A stretch of DNA of 5,515 bases, from positions 1 to 5,515 of the forward strand of contig CAMTOX010000148.1 of the NCBI GenBank assembly GCA_947074225.1, written 5' to 3'. Positions 1 to 5,515 of the stretch are shown one piece after another (position 1 is the first letter of the stretch; every line of letters starts with the position of its first letter). Both the position numbers and the translations under genes were made by a program. Below the pieces are notes generated by a model that saw only the letters and a list, made by a program, of their open reading frames with translations, made no database searches and was not told the DNA's origin. This DNA is from an uncultured bacterium (GTDB lineage Bacteria; Bacteroidota; Bacteroidia; Bacteroidales; Paludibacteraceae).

Positions 1-2
1 CC

Positions 3-341
3 TTCTCTTTTGTTGCCATTGTAGGAACCATTGGCATGGCAGGTATGATGATTAAGAATGGAATTGTATTAATTGAGGAGATTGATTCACGCATTGGTAG
101 TGGCGAGGAACGTTATAACGCCATTATTAATGCTACCTTAAGCCGTATGCGTCCGGTTATGATGGCCTCCATGACAACTATTTTAGGAATGATTCCTTTA
201 CTACCCGACCCAATGTATGGAGCCTTAGCCGTAACCATTATGTGTGGCTTACTTATTGGAACTTGCATAACGCTCATTCTTTTGCCCATTCTGTATGCTC
301 TATTCTTTAAGATTCATAAGCCTAAAACCATAGCTCAATAA
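3..341 (+). CDS. RND efflux transporter permease subunit, C-terminal end (5' partial)
   Basis: This is the C-terminal 112 residues of an inner-membrane RND (AcrB/HAE-like) permease, a proton-driven pump that passes substrates through a periplasmic adaptor to an outer-membrane channel. The reading frame is open back to position 3, so the gene continues beyond the left edge; the ATG at 36 is internal. The visible part holds the last three membrane segments. The first carries a GMMIKNGIVLIEEID stretch, matching the conserved 'KNAILIVE' region of AcrB TM10. Next is a loop with the family RMRPVMMAS motif (compare RLRPILMTS in AcrB). The last two helices contain ILGMIPLL and LILLPILYALFF, followed by a short basic tail. 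The substrate cannot be told from this end. A TolC-family gene follows after 10 bases, which is the normal order in Bacteroidota efflux operons (adaptor, permease, channel). Confidence 0.93.
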   Translation, partial: FSFVAIVGTIGMAGMMIKNGIVLIEEIDSRIGSGEERYNAIINATLSRMRPVMMASMTTILGMIPLLPDPMYGALAVTIMCGLLIGTCITLILLPILYALFFKIHKPKTIAQ

Positions 342-351
342 AGAGATAGAT

Positions 352-1764
352 ATGAAACGATTAATACTCATAATCCTCTGTTCCCTGTTATTACCTCACA
401 TAACATTCGGACAGGTGCAAGAAACTCTACAACTCTCCTTAGATAGTTGTAGAGCTATGGCCCTACGCACCAACTACGATGTTAAGATAGCACAAGAGAC
501 TATTGAGAAGGCAAATGCCGAAAAGAATGCCATCTTCTCTATGTACTTTCCTAAAATATCGGGAATGGCAGGTATCACCTATGTCTTTAAAGATATAGAA
601 CTCTTACAAAGTATAGAACCTCTATTCCCTTCGAGTGTAGATTTAAGCAGCACCTCTATTCCCACAGAACTCCATGGACCAATAAATGATGCCGTAGGTT
701 CTATTAAAGATGGTATAGTAGGAGCTTGGAAACCTATTGAGCTAAGTTTAAAGGGAGTCTTTTTAGCTGGTATTATGCTTCAACAGCCCATTTATGCTGG
801 TGGACGTATTGTAACAGGAAATCAGATGGCAAAGATAGGTGTGGAGATGGCACACGAAAATGAAAAGCTCAAAAGAAGTGAGGCTATATTAGAAGCCGAA
901 AAGGCCTACTGGCTCTTTGTGACGGTACGCGAAAAAGTGAAAATTGCTGAAACCTATATGGCACTCCTTAACGAAGCAGAGATTCAAGTTCAGAATGCCG
1001 AAGAGGCACAAATGGTTAACATGAACGACCTTATGCAGGTGCGAGTGAAACAAAACGAAGTAAAGATGCAGTTGCAAATGGCAAAAAGCGGATTAGAACT
1101 CTCGCGTATGGCACTATGTCACATCATTGGAATGGATTATAGCACCCCTATTCTACCCATTGATACGGTAGCACAAGTAGAAACGCTATTAGCACTATCG
1201 GCCGATTCGGCACTCGATAAACGCTCTGAGTATAAGCTGCTACAGAAAGTAGTGGCCATGAAAGAGGGCGAAGTGCGTTTAGCACGAGGTAACTACTTAC
1301 CCACTGTGGGAGTGGGAGCCTCATTTGCTTACATGGGAAATATTAAGATTGCCGGACAAAAAGACGCACCATATAATATTAGTAATGTCATGGCTACAGT
1401 AAACATACCTATTACAGCATGGTGGGAAGGGTCACAAAAAATTAAGAGTGCTCAACGCGACAAGCGCATAGCAGAGCTGGAGCTAGAGAAGAATGCCCAG
1501 CTTATGGAACTTCAAATCAGACAAGCCACCTTTAACATGAACGATGCCTATACGCAAGTTAAGATGGCCGAAGATGCTTTAGAGGCTGCAAAAGAGAACC
1601 TTAGAATTAGTAACGACCGTTATGAAGTGCAAATGGAAACTATGACAGCACTGCTTCATGCACAAGGAGTATGGCAAGAAGCCTATAGTAAACTCATTGA
1701 TGCACGTATAGATTATAGAATCAAAGAGGTGGAATTTCTTAAAGCAACAGGACAACTCAATTAA
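352..1764 (+). CDS. TolC family outer membrane efflux protein
   Basis: This 470-residue protein is the outer-membrane channel component expected to work with the RND permease encoded just upstream. It starts with a signal peptide (MKR, then a hydrophobic run to about residue 20, likely cleaved before Q21). The mature part has the two-fold outer-membrane efflux protein (OEP) architecture. The first repeat begins at about residue 28 with LSLDSCRAMALRTN, followed by a long helix and the YFPKIS strand motif. The second begins near residue 290 and has NYLPTVGVGASF at about 314. YAGGRI at 148-153 is the conserved turn seen in many TolC homologues as 'f.GGr'. Long charged helical stretches at about 165-255 and 365-460 fit the periplasmic coiled-coil barrel. 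About 60 residues between the first strand and YAGGRI (near 78-140) look like an enlarged loop. Length is typical. The start at 352 follows purine-rich AGAGATAGAT. The two genes are almost certainly cotranscribed; the transported substrate is unknown. Confidence 0.93.
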   Translation: MKRLILIILCSLLLPHITFGQVQETLQLSLDSCRAMALRTNYDVKIAQETIEKANAEKNAIFSMYFPKISGMAGITYVFKDIELLQSIEPLFPSSVDLSSTSIPTELHGPINDAVGSIKDGIVGAWKPIELSLKGVFLAGIMLQQPIYAGGRIVTGNQMAKIGVEMAHENEKLKRSEAILEAEKAYWLFVTVREKVKIAETYMALLNEAEIQVQNAEEAQMVNMNDLMQVRVKQNEVKMQLQMAKSGLELSRMALCHIIGMDYSTPILPIDTVAQVETLLALSADSALDKRSEYKLLQKVVAMKEGEVRLARGNYLPTVGVGASFAYMGNIKIAGQKDAPYNISNVMATVNIPITAWWEGSQKIKSAQRDKRIAELELEKNAQLMELQIRQATFNMNDAYTQVKMAEDALEAAKENLRISNDRYEVQMETMTALLHAQGVWQEAYSKLIDARIDYRIKEVEFLKATGQLN

Positions 1765-1793
1765 CTATTTTATATTAAACCTTCGTAAACTGT

Positions 1794-1823
1794 AAAAAAG
1801 ATAGTTTATATAACTGTTTTTTT
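1794..1823 (+). terminator. Probable Rho-independent terminator of the efflux operon
   Basis: An A-rich 5' arm (1794-1806) can pair with a 3' arm (1812-1823) that ends in seven T residues (1817-1823), leaving a five-base TATAT loop. The core is ATAGTT against AACTGT, with one G-T wobble. A second wobble joins the core to the A-tract/T-tract extension. The stem is AT-rich and therefore weak. An alternative, mutually exclusive hairpin uses TAAACTGT (1786-1793) with ATAGTTTA (1801-1808). The position, 30 to 60 bases after the TolC stop codon and just before the next promoter, supports a terminator. Confidence 0.5.
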
Positions 1824-1848
1824 AGACGTATTGCGGATATCTTTTTTG

Positions 1849-1856
1849 TACATTTG
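1849..1856 (+). promoter_or_regulatory. Bacteroidota -7 promoter element (TAnnTTTG) upstream of rdgB
   Basis: TACATTTG matches the Bacteroidota primary sigma factor -7 consensus TAnnTTTG exactly. It sits in the context TTTTTTGTACATTTGCAC, which is common in front of genes of this phylum. The partner -33 element (TTTG or TTG) is not clear; the nearest candidate is TTG at 1831-1833, closer than the usual spacing. Transcription should begin around 1861-1864, giving a leader of about 20 bases before the rdgB ATG at 1882. The element probably drives both rdgB and the porZ-like gene. Confidence 0.65.
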
Positions 1857-1881
1857 CACACTTATTTTTATTAGAACATAT

Positions 1882-2466
1882 ATGAAAAGAATGATTTTAG
1901 CCACTCACAATGACCATAAATTACAAGAGGTCAAAGATATTATTGGCGATTTAATCCAAATAGTATCTCTTGAGGAGGCTGGTTTCCATGATGACATTCC
2001 AGAAAACGGACTCACATTACAAGCCAATGCGCTTAAGAAAGCAAAGACCATTTATCAACATTTCAACGAGGATTGTTTTGCCGACGATACCGGTTTGGAA
2101 GTAGAAGCATTGCATGGTGAGCCAGGAGTGCTTTCGGCAAGATATGCCGGAGAACATTCAAATTCTGAAGCTAACATTAAGAAACTCGTACACGAACTTA
2201 AAGAAGCAAATAACAGAAATGCACAATTCAGAACCGTAATAGCACTTATCTACAAAGGTAAGAACTACTATTTTGAAGGTGTTGTACGCGGAACCATTAT
2301 CGATAACCCTAAAGGTGAGAATGGTTTTGGTTACGATTCTATATTCGTTCCTGAAGGGTACGACCAGACTTTCGCAGAATTAGATGCCGAGGAGAAAAAC
2401 CGCATTAGCCATCGAGCTAAAGCCATGGCAAAGTTGCGCAAGTTCCTTATTGAACATCATACATAA
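1882..2466 (+). CDS. rdgB: Non-canonical purine NTP pyrophosphatase, RdgB/HAM1 family
   Basis: This cytosolic housekeeping enzyme hydrolyses ITP, dITP and XTP to the monophosphate and pyrophosphate, keeping deaminated purines out of DNA and RNA. The 194-residue protein is the usual length and shows the family motifs in order: ATHNDHK at 7-13 (nucleotide binding), NGLTLQANALKKA at 42-54, FADDTGLEVEAL at 66-77 with the catalytic aspartate expected at D69, PGVLSARYAG at 81-90, GFGYDSIF at 148-155 and SHRAKAM at 176-182. Serine replaces the common proline in GFGYDPIF, a mild change. The frame is open upstream to a TTG at 1831, but that extension would run through the TACATTTG promoter element and adds no family sequence, so the ATG at 1882 is chosen; a second ATG at 1891 is possible. 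No Shine-Dalgarno motif is visible. The porZ-like gene starts 23 bases after the stop, which suggests cotranscription. Confidence 0.97.
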   Translation: MKRMILATHNDHKLQEVKDIIGDLIQIVSLEEAGFHDDIPENGLTLQANALKKAKTIYQHFNEDCFADDTGLEVEALHGEPGVLSARYAGEHSNSEANIKKLVHELKEANNRNAQFRTVIALIYKGKNYYFEGVVRGTIIDNPKGENGFGYDSIFVPEGYDQTFAELDAEEKNRISHRAKAMAKLRKFLIEHHT

Positions 2467-2489
2467 TACTAAGACCATAACCCCTACCT

Positions 2490-4814
2490 ATGAAGGCAAA
2501 GCTATTATTTTTATACTTGATTATTCCATTAGCAATAATGGCAAACGAATTGCCCATGGGCGGCTGGCAAACTCATTTTGCCTACAACAACATAACGCAG
2601 ATTACCCAATCGGAAGAGAAAGTATATGCCATTAGTAATGGTTCATTATTTTCGGTAGGGAAATACGACTATCAACTCTCTACCTACTCTAAAATATTTG
2701 GACTGAGCGATTCGGACATTGCCTCTATTGGATATTCAGAGAAACAAGAGGTGCTTGTTGTGGCCTACTCAAACGCCAACATCGACCTTATTACAAGCAC
2801 CAATAGCATATACAATATTACCGATATATTACGTAAAGCCATTAGTGGCAGTAAACAGATAAACCAGATGTTCTTTAAAGAGAACTCTGTTTATCTGTCG
2901 TGCGACTTTGGTATCGTCATTATTAATCTTCGCAAAAAGGAGATTCAAGATACCTATATTATTGGCCCCAATGCCACTCACGTATCGGTGAAATCTTTTA
3001 CCGAGTATGGTAATCATTTTTATGCCCTCACTCCTACTGCCATATACCGTGCTGTTAGTACGGGTAGCAACCTTGCCAACTACCAAAATTGGAGTACCAT
3101 AACCCTTCCTGCCCAAGCAAGCGAGTTGAGACAAATGGTTAGTTGCAACAATAAGCTATACATACTAGATAGTCAAGGAGATGTTTACACCTTGCAGAAT
3201 GAGCAATGGAGCAACCCTATTTATAGCAACATAAAACAGATTAGCTCTAACGATAATGTTCTTTTTCTCACCTATGCCAATAGAATAGCAGTAGAGTTAA
3301 ATGCACAGACCGAGAGTTACACCTTAAACAACCCTGGTATGGGTATTTACGATAGCCAGGAGCGTGCTTTATGGTTAGTATCGGCAACAGACGGCCTCTA
3401 CTACTACAACCTATCCGATCAAACATTCAACACTTTCAAATTAGAAGGTACTGCTGCCAATAGTGCTTGGCGCATTCGTCATAGTCAAGGGCGTATCTAT
3501 GCGGTTCCCGGTGGTCGCTGGGCATCGCAGAACCTTACTCCCGGAGCTGTAATGATTTACGAGAATGGCAAATGGTTCAACATTGAGACACAATCCATTG
3601 CCGATCAGACCGGATTCCCTTGTACCGATTTTGTCGATATATTACCGCACCCACACAACAAAACACACTTCTTTGTAGCCTCATATGGTGGTGGGCTATA
3701 TGAATTTCGCGACGACCGACTCATCCGTCACTATAATGCTGCAAATAGTAATATAGAAACATTATTCCCAAATAGCAGCGACCCTACAGAGTATTACCTC
3801 TACAACCGAGTAGATGGTCTCTGTTTTGACAAATTGGGTAACCTTTGGTTTTTAAATCCGCGCGAAAATCTCATTAAATACCTTAATTCCGAGGGCGTAG
3901 TAGTGCCATTTGGCTACAATAGCTTGCGCAATGCACAAACGTCTCAGGATATCATTATCGATAAACGAAATGCCAATCTTAAATGGGTACTTATTCCACG
4001 TAATGAGAACACCAACTCTACAGCTCTCTTTGTTTTCAATGATAATGGCACCTTAAATGACCCTTCCGACGACCAAACGCGTATGTTCAGTTCGTTCTAC
4101 GACCAGGATGGCAATCAACTTAACCCTGCTAATTTCCGCTGTATGGCACAAGATAACAATGGTGTCATGTGGCTTGGCACTAGCACTGGACCTATTGTTT
4201 TAGAAAATAGCTCACGCCTTTTCACCAACGAATATCGTGCTACCCGCATAAAGATACCACGTAACGATGGCACTAACCTTGCCGACTATTTGCTTGAATC
4301 GGAACAAATCAATGCCATTGCTATAGATGGAGGAAATCGCAAATGGATTGGAACAGAGACTTCAGGTGTATTTCTCATCTCAGAAGATGGCTTAGAAACC
4401 ATTCATCATTTCAGAACAGACAACAGCCCATTGCTGTCTAATACCATACAAAGTATAGGCATTAACGATGCAACTGGTGAGGTATTTTTTGGCACTGCCA
4501 ATGGTTTAATCTCCTATCAGGCAGATGCCACAGAAGCTAAAGAGAAATTTCAAAACGTTCATGCTTTTCCAAATCCGGTACGTCCTGACTACCATGGCAC
4601 TATTACCATTACCGGACTCATGGATGAATCTATTGTTAAGATTACCGATATCAACGCCAATGTGGTATATGAAACACGCTCTAATGGTGGCACTGCCACA
4701 TGGGATGGTACACGCAAGGGAGGTAAACGTGTTGCCACAGGAGTCTATTTGGTTATGTGTTTCTCTAAAGATGGTAAGCAAAAAGCCACAACAAAAATCT
4801 TATTTATTAATTAA
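2490..4814 (+). CDS. porZ: PorZ-like type IX secretion surface protein with two beta-propellers and a C-terminal sorting-type domain
   Basis: The 774-residue product matches P. gingivalis PorZ in length (about 776 residues) and architecture. In that species PorZ is a surface T9SS component that works with PorU, PorV and PorQ to attach cargo to anionic LPS. A signal peptide covers residues 1-18 (MKAK, hydrophobic core, cleavage after A18). The mature N-terminus has GGWQTHFAYNNITQI at 24-38, and GLSDSDI and NIDLI follow, a pattern I associate with PorZ homologues. Propeller-type repeats (GxxWxGTxxG, as in Reg_prop) are clearest in the second half: NGVMWLGTSTG at about 557, NRKWIGTETSG with W619, and GEVFFGTANGL at 663. 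The last 88 residues (687-774) form a type A-like C-terminal domain: AFPNPVRP at 692, GGTATWDGT, RVATGVYLV at 747-755 and terminal KILFIN. It probably shares the rdgB promoter. A plain two-component-regulator propeller protein is the alternative, but there is no kinase or membrane helix. Whether this genome has a working T9SS cannot be judged here. Confidence 0.85.
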   Translation: MKAKLLFLYLIIPLAIMANELPMGGWQTHFAYNNITQITQSEEKVYAISNGSLFSVGKYDYQLSTYSKIFGLSDSDIASIGYSEKQEVLVVAYSNANIDLITSTNSIYNITDILRKAISGSKQINQMFFKENSVYLSCDFGIVIINLRKKEIQDTYIIGPNATHVSVKSFTEYGNHFYALTPTAIYRAVSTGSNLANYQNWSTITLPAQASELRQMVSCNNKLYILDSQGDVYTLQNEQWSNPIYSNIKQISSNDNVLFLTYANRIAVELNAQTESYTLNNPGMGIYDSQERALWLVSATDGLYYYNLSDQTFNTFKLEGTAANSAWRIRHSQGRIYAVPGGRWASQNLTPGAVMIYENGKWFNIETQSIADQTGFPCTDFVDILPHPHNKTHFFVASYGGGLYEFRDDRLIRHYNAANSNIETLFPNSSDPTEYYLYNRVDGLCFDKLGNLWFLNPRENLIKYLNSEGVVVPFGYNSLRNAQTSQDIIIDKRNANLKWVLIPRNENTNSTALFVFNDNGTLNDPSDDQTRMFSSFYDQDGNQLNPANFRCMAQDNNGVMWLGTSTGPIVLENSSRLFTNEYRATRIKIPRNDGTNLADYLLESEQINAIAIDGGNRKWIGTETSGVFLISEDGLETIHHFRTDNSPLLSNTIQSIGINDATGEVFFGTANGLISYQADATEAKEKFQNVHAFPNPVRPDYHGTITITGLMDESIVKITDINANVVYETRSNGGTATWDGTRKGGKRVATGVYLVMCFSKDGKQKATTKILFIN
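2855..2898 (+). repeat. Intragenic inverted repeat able to form an 18-bp hairpin within porZ
   Basis: ACAGATAAAC (2855-2864) is the exact reverse complement of GTTTATCTGT (2889-2898). Inside it AGA (2866-2868) pairs with TCT (2886-2888) and GTTCT (2870-2874) pairs with AGAAC (2881-2885), around a six-base loop. The only interruptions are two single-base bulges, C2865 and T2869. It lies at codons 122-137 of the porZ-like gene and may be chance. Confidence 0.6.
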
Positions 4815-4840
4815 AGAAATCTAGGTAATATATCAAAACA

Positions 4841-4894
4841 ATTAAAGAGAGTGCCATTTCAATGATAAAACATTGAAATGGCACTCTCTTTAAT
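4841..4894. terminator. Perfect 24-bp inverted repeat, probable bidirectional terminator between convergent genes
   Basis: The arm 4841-4864 (ATTAAAGAGAGTGCCATTTCAATG) is written here by its key parts: it opens ATTAAAGAGAG and ends TTTCAATG. Its exact reverse complement lies at 4871-4894, with a six-base loop ATAAAA at 4865-4870. All 24 pairs are Watson-Crick. The repeat starts 26 bases after the porZ stop and ends 65 bases before the lipoprotein stop on the other strand, so it can end transcripts from both sides. Each 3' arm finishes in CTCTCTTTAAT, which is only a short, impure T-tract, so the long stem would have to do most of the work. Confidence 0.75.
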
Positions 4895-4906
4895 GATATG
4901 ACAATC

Positions 4907-4925
4907 TTGTTATTATGAATAACAA
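4907..4925. repeat. Short perfect inverted repeat downstream of the lipoprotein gene
   Basis: TTGTTATT (4907-4914) and AATAACAA (4918-4925) are exact reverse complements separated by ATG. The repeat lies between the large 24-bp palindrome and the lipoprotein stop codon. It has no T-tract on either side and is very AT-rich, so it is a weak hairpin at best. It could support 3' end formation of the minus-strand transcript, or be chance. Confidence 0.35.
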
Positions 4926-4959
4926 TTCTAACGCTCTTAATAGTATAACTATCTAATTA

Positions 4960-5385
4960 TTAATTAGGAAAACCATCCATTACTGGTTCAACAGTAGAGA
5001 TAGGCAATGATTTAATATAGCTCTCTGTTACCGTGTAGGTATGTATAACATCTGGTCTCTCAAAAACGTACTCATCTAAACTTGTAATGTAATTATCTCT
5101 ATTCATCACACTGTTTCCTATTCTACTGTGCTCCACATAAAAAGTATCGCGATAGAAGAACATCACAGAGTCGGCATTCCATGGCACTCTTGAGTCAAAA
5201 CTTGAACCTACTGCAGATTGGTAAAAAATAACCGACATAGAAGTTAAATTATCCTTGTAAAGATAGAAGGTGAATTCATCTGGTGTATCATTTTCCAAAC
5301 ACCAATATTCATTAGACCCTTCTTCACACGATGTTAAGGTTACTAATGATAATAGTAAAACAAAAAGGACTGGAACTTTTTTCAT
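4960..5385 (-). CDS. Small predicted lipoprotein of unknown function
   Basis: I do not recognise this 141-residue protein. It begins with a clear lipoprotein signal peptide: MKK, a hydrophobic stretch (residues 4-17) and a lipobox LTSC with the lipidated cysteine at C20. The residues after the cysteine are EEGSNE. An acidic start after +1 resembles the Bacteroidota surface export signal, so outer-leaflet display is possible but unproved. The mature part is about 121 residues, rich in aromatic residues and acidic, with alternating hydrophobic patterns (FTFYLYKD, SVIFYQS, DSVMFFYRDTFYVEH) that suggest a small beta-sheet fold. The later stretch RDNYITSLDEYVFE...HTYTVTESYI resembles, from memory, short Bacteroidales lipoproteins ending in a 'YxYTITExxY' pattern; this is a weak impression. 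There is a second cysteine at C29. The gene stands alone and converges on porZ. The ATG at 5385 gives a complete signal peptide; the upstream sequence is AT-rich without a ribosome binding motif. Confidence 0.82.
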   Translation of the reverse strand: MKKVPVLFVLLLSLVTLTSCEEGSNEYWCLENDTPDEFTFYLYKDNLTSMSVIFYQSAVGSSFDSRVPWNADSVMFFYRDTFYVEHSRIGNSVMNRDNYITSLDEYVFERPDVIHTYTVTESYIKSLPISTVEPVMDGFPN

Positions 5386-5515
5386 ATTAGAGAAATTATT
5401 AAATGAATAAAATTAACTGCTATTTGACAAACCACGCTAATTAGTTTTCACAACACCTACTTATCCCTATACATTTCATCCCCATCTAATTACCCATACT
5501 AATCTAATATAAAAA
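5386..5515. other. Upstream region of the lipoprotein gene, no gene seen
   Basis: All three minus-strand frames are closed early by stop codons here and I see no coding region on the plus strand. The stretch should contain the lipoprotein promoter. On the minus strand the best partial matches are TTTG at 5431-5428 and TAATTTTA at 5415-5408, but they are only 12 bases apart and the second lacks the final G of TAnnTTTG, so I do not call a promoter. CTAATTA-like words recur (near 5437 and 5486), which is expected in such AT-rich sequence. Confidence 0.5.

Noticed and set aside
889..1077. Minus-strand open frame of 62 codons inside the TolC-family gene
   Set aside because: It is antisense to a well-supported coding region, has low-complexity His/Phe/Leu composition and no recognisable motif.
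1831..1881. A 17-codon N-terminal extension of rdgB starting at TTG 1831
   Set aside because: It overlaps the TACATTTG promoter element and the expected transcription start, and the family begins at about MKRMILATHN. The ATG at 1882 is preferred.
2384..2635. Plus-strand open frame spanning the rdgB-porZ junction
   Set aside because: It lies out of frame over the conserved SHRAKAM end of RdgB and the PorZ signal peptide, both clearly coding in other frames.
2829..3134. Minus-strand open frame of 101 codons inside porZ
   Set aside because: It is a shadow of the porZ coding sequence with no family signature.
4506..4824. Overlapping open frames on both strands over the porZ C-terminal domain
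   Set aside because: The porZ frame carries the conserved FPNP, TWDGT and VATGVYLV motifs; the other frames show none.
4953..4967. CTAATTA-T-TAATTAG palindrome over the lipoprotein stop codon
   Set aside because: It is a short AT-only style symmetry with no loop or T-tract; expected by chance in this composition.
5181..5190. ATGGCACTCT in the lipoprotein gene repeats part of the 3' arm of the 4841-4894 palindrome
   Set aside because: A ten-base match without extension, inside coding sequence, is explained by chance.

Overview
This is an AT-rich window from a Bacteroidota chromosome, most likely order Bacteroidales. Three things point there: a PorZ-like double-propeller protein with a type IX secretion (T9SS) style C-terminal domain, a TAnnTTTG promoter element upstream of rdgB, and start codons preceded by A/T-rich sequence with no Shine-Dalgarno motif. 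I cannot name a genus from the sequence.

Layout. Positions 3-341 (+) are the last 112 codons of an RND efflux permease, cut by the left window edge. Ten bases later, 352-1764 (+) is a complete TolC-family outer membrane channel. Together they form the end of a tripartite efflux operon; the usual adaptor gene would lie upstream, outside the window. Positions 1765-1881 hold a probable terminator for that operon, then a Bacteroidota promoter. This promoter drives 1882-2466 (+), an RdgB/HAM1-type non-canonical purine NTP pyrophosphatase, and probably 2490-4814 (+), a PorZ-like surface protein starting 23 bases after rdgB. A perfect 24-bp inverted repeat at 4841-4894 separates this unit from a convergent gene at 4960-5385 (-), which encodes a small lipoprotein I do not recognise. 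The last 130 bases (5386-5515) are the upstream region of the lipoprotein gene, and I find no gene in them.

How the genes work together. The permease and channel should act as one pump across the inner and outer membranes. RdgB is cytosolic housekeeping: it clears ITP, dITP and XTP. PorZ-like proteins act at the cell surface, where in Porphyromonas gingivalis PorZ takes part in the T9SS attachment complex that links cargo to anionic LPS. RdgB and PorZ share a transcription unit by position only; I see no biochemical link.

I see no mobile element, CRISPR array, tRNA, rRNA or defence cassette. I do not find evidence for a previously undescribed system. The points most worth a second look are the orphan lipoprotein, the rdgB-porZ pairing, the long perfect palindrome and a strong predicted hairpin inside the porZ coding sequence.
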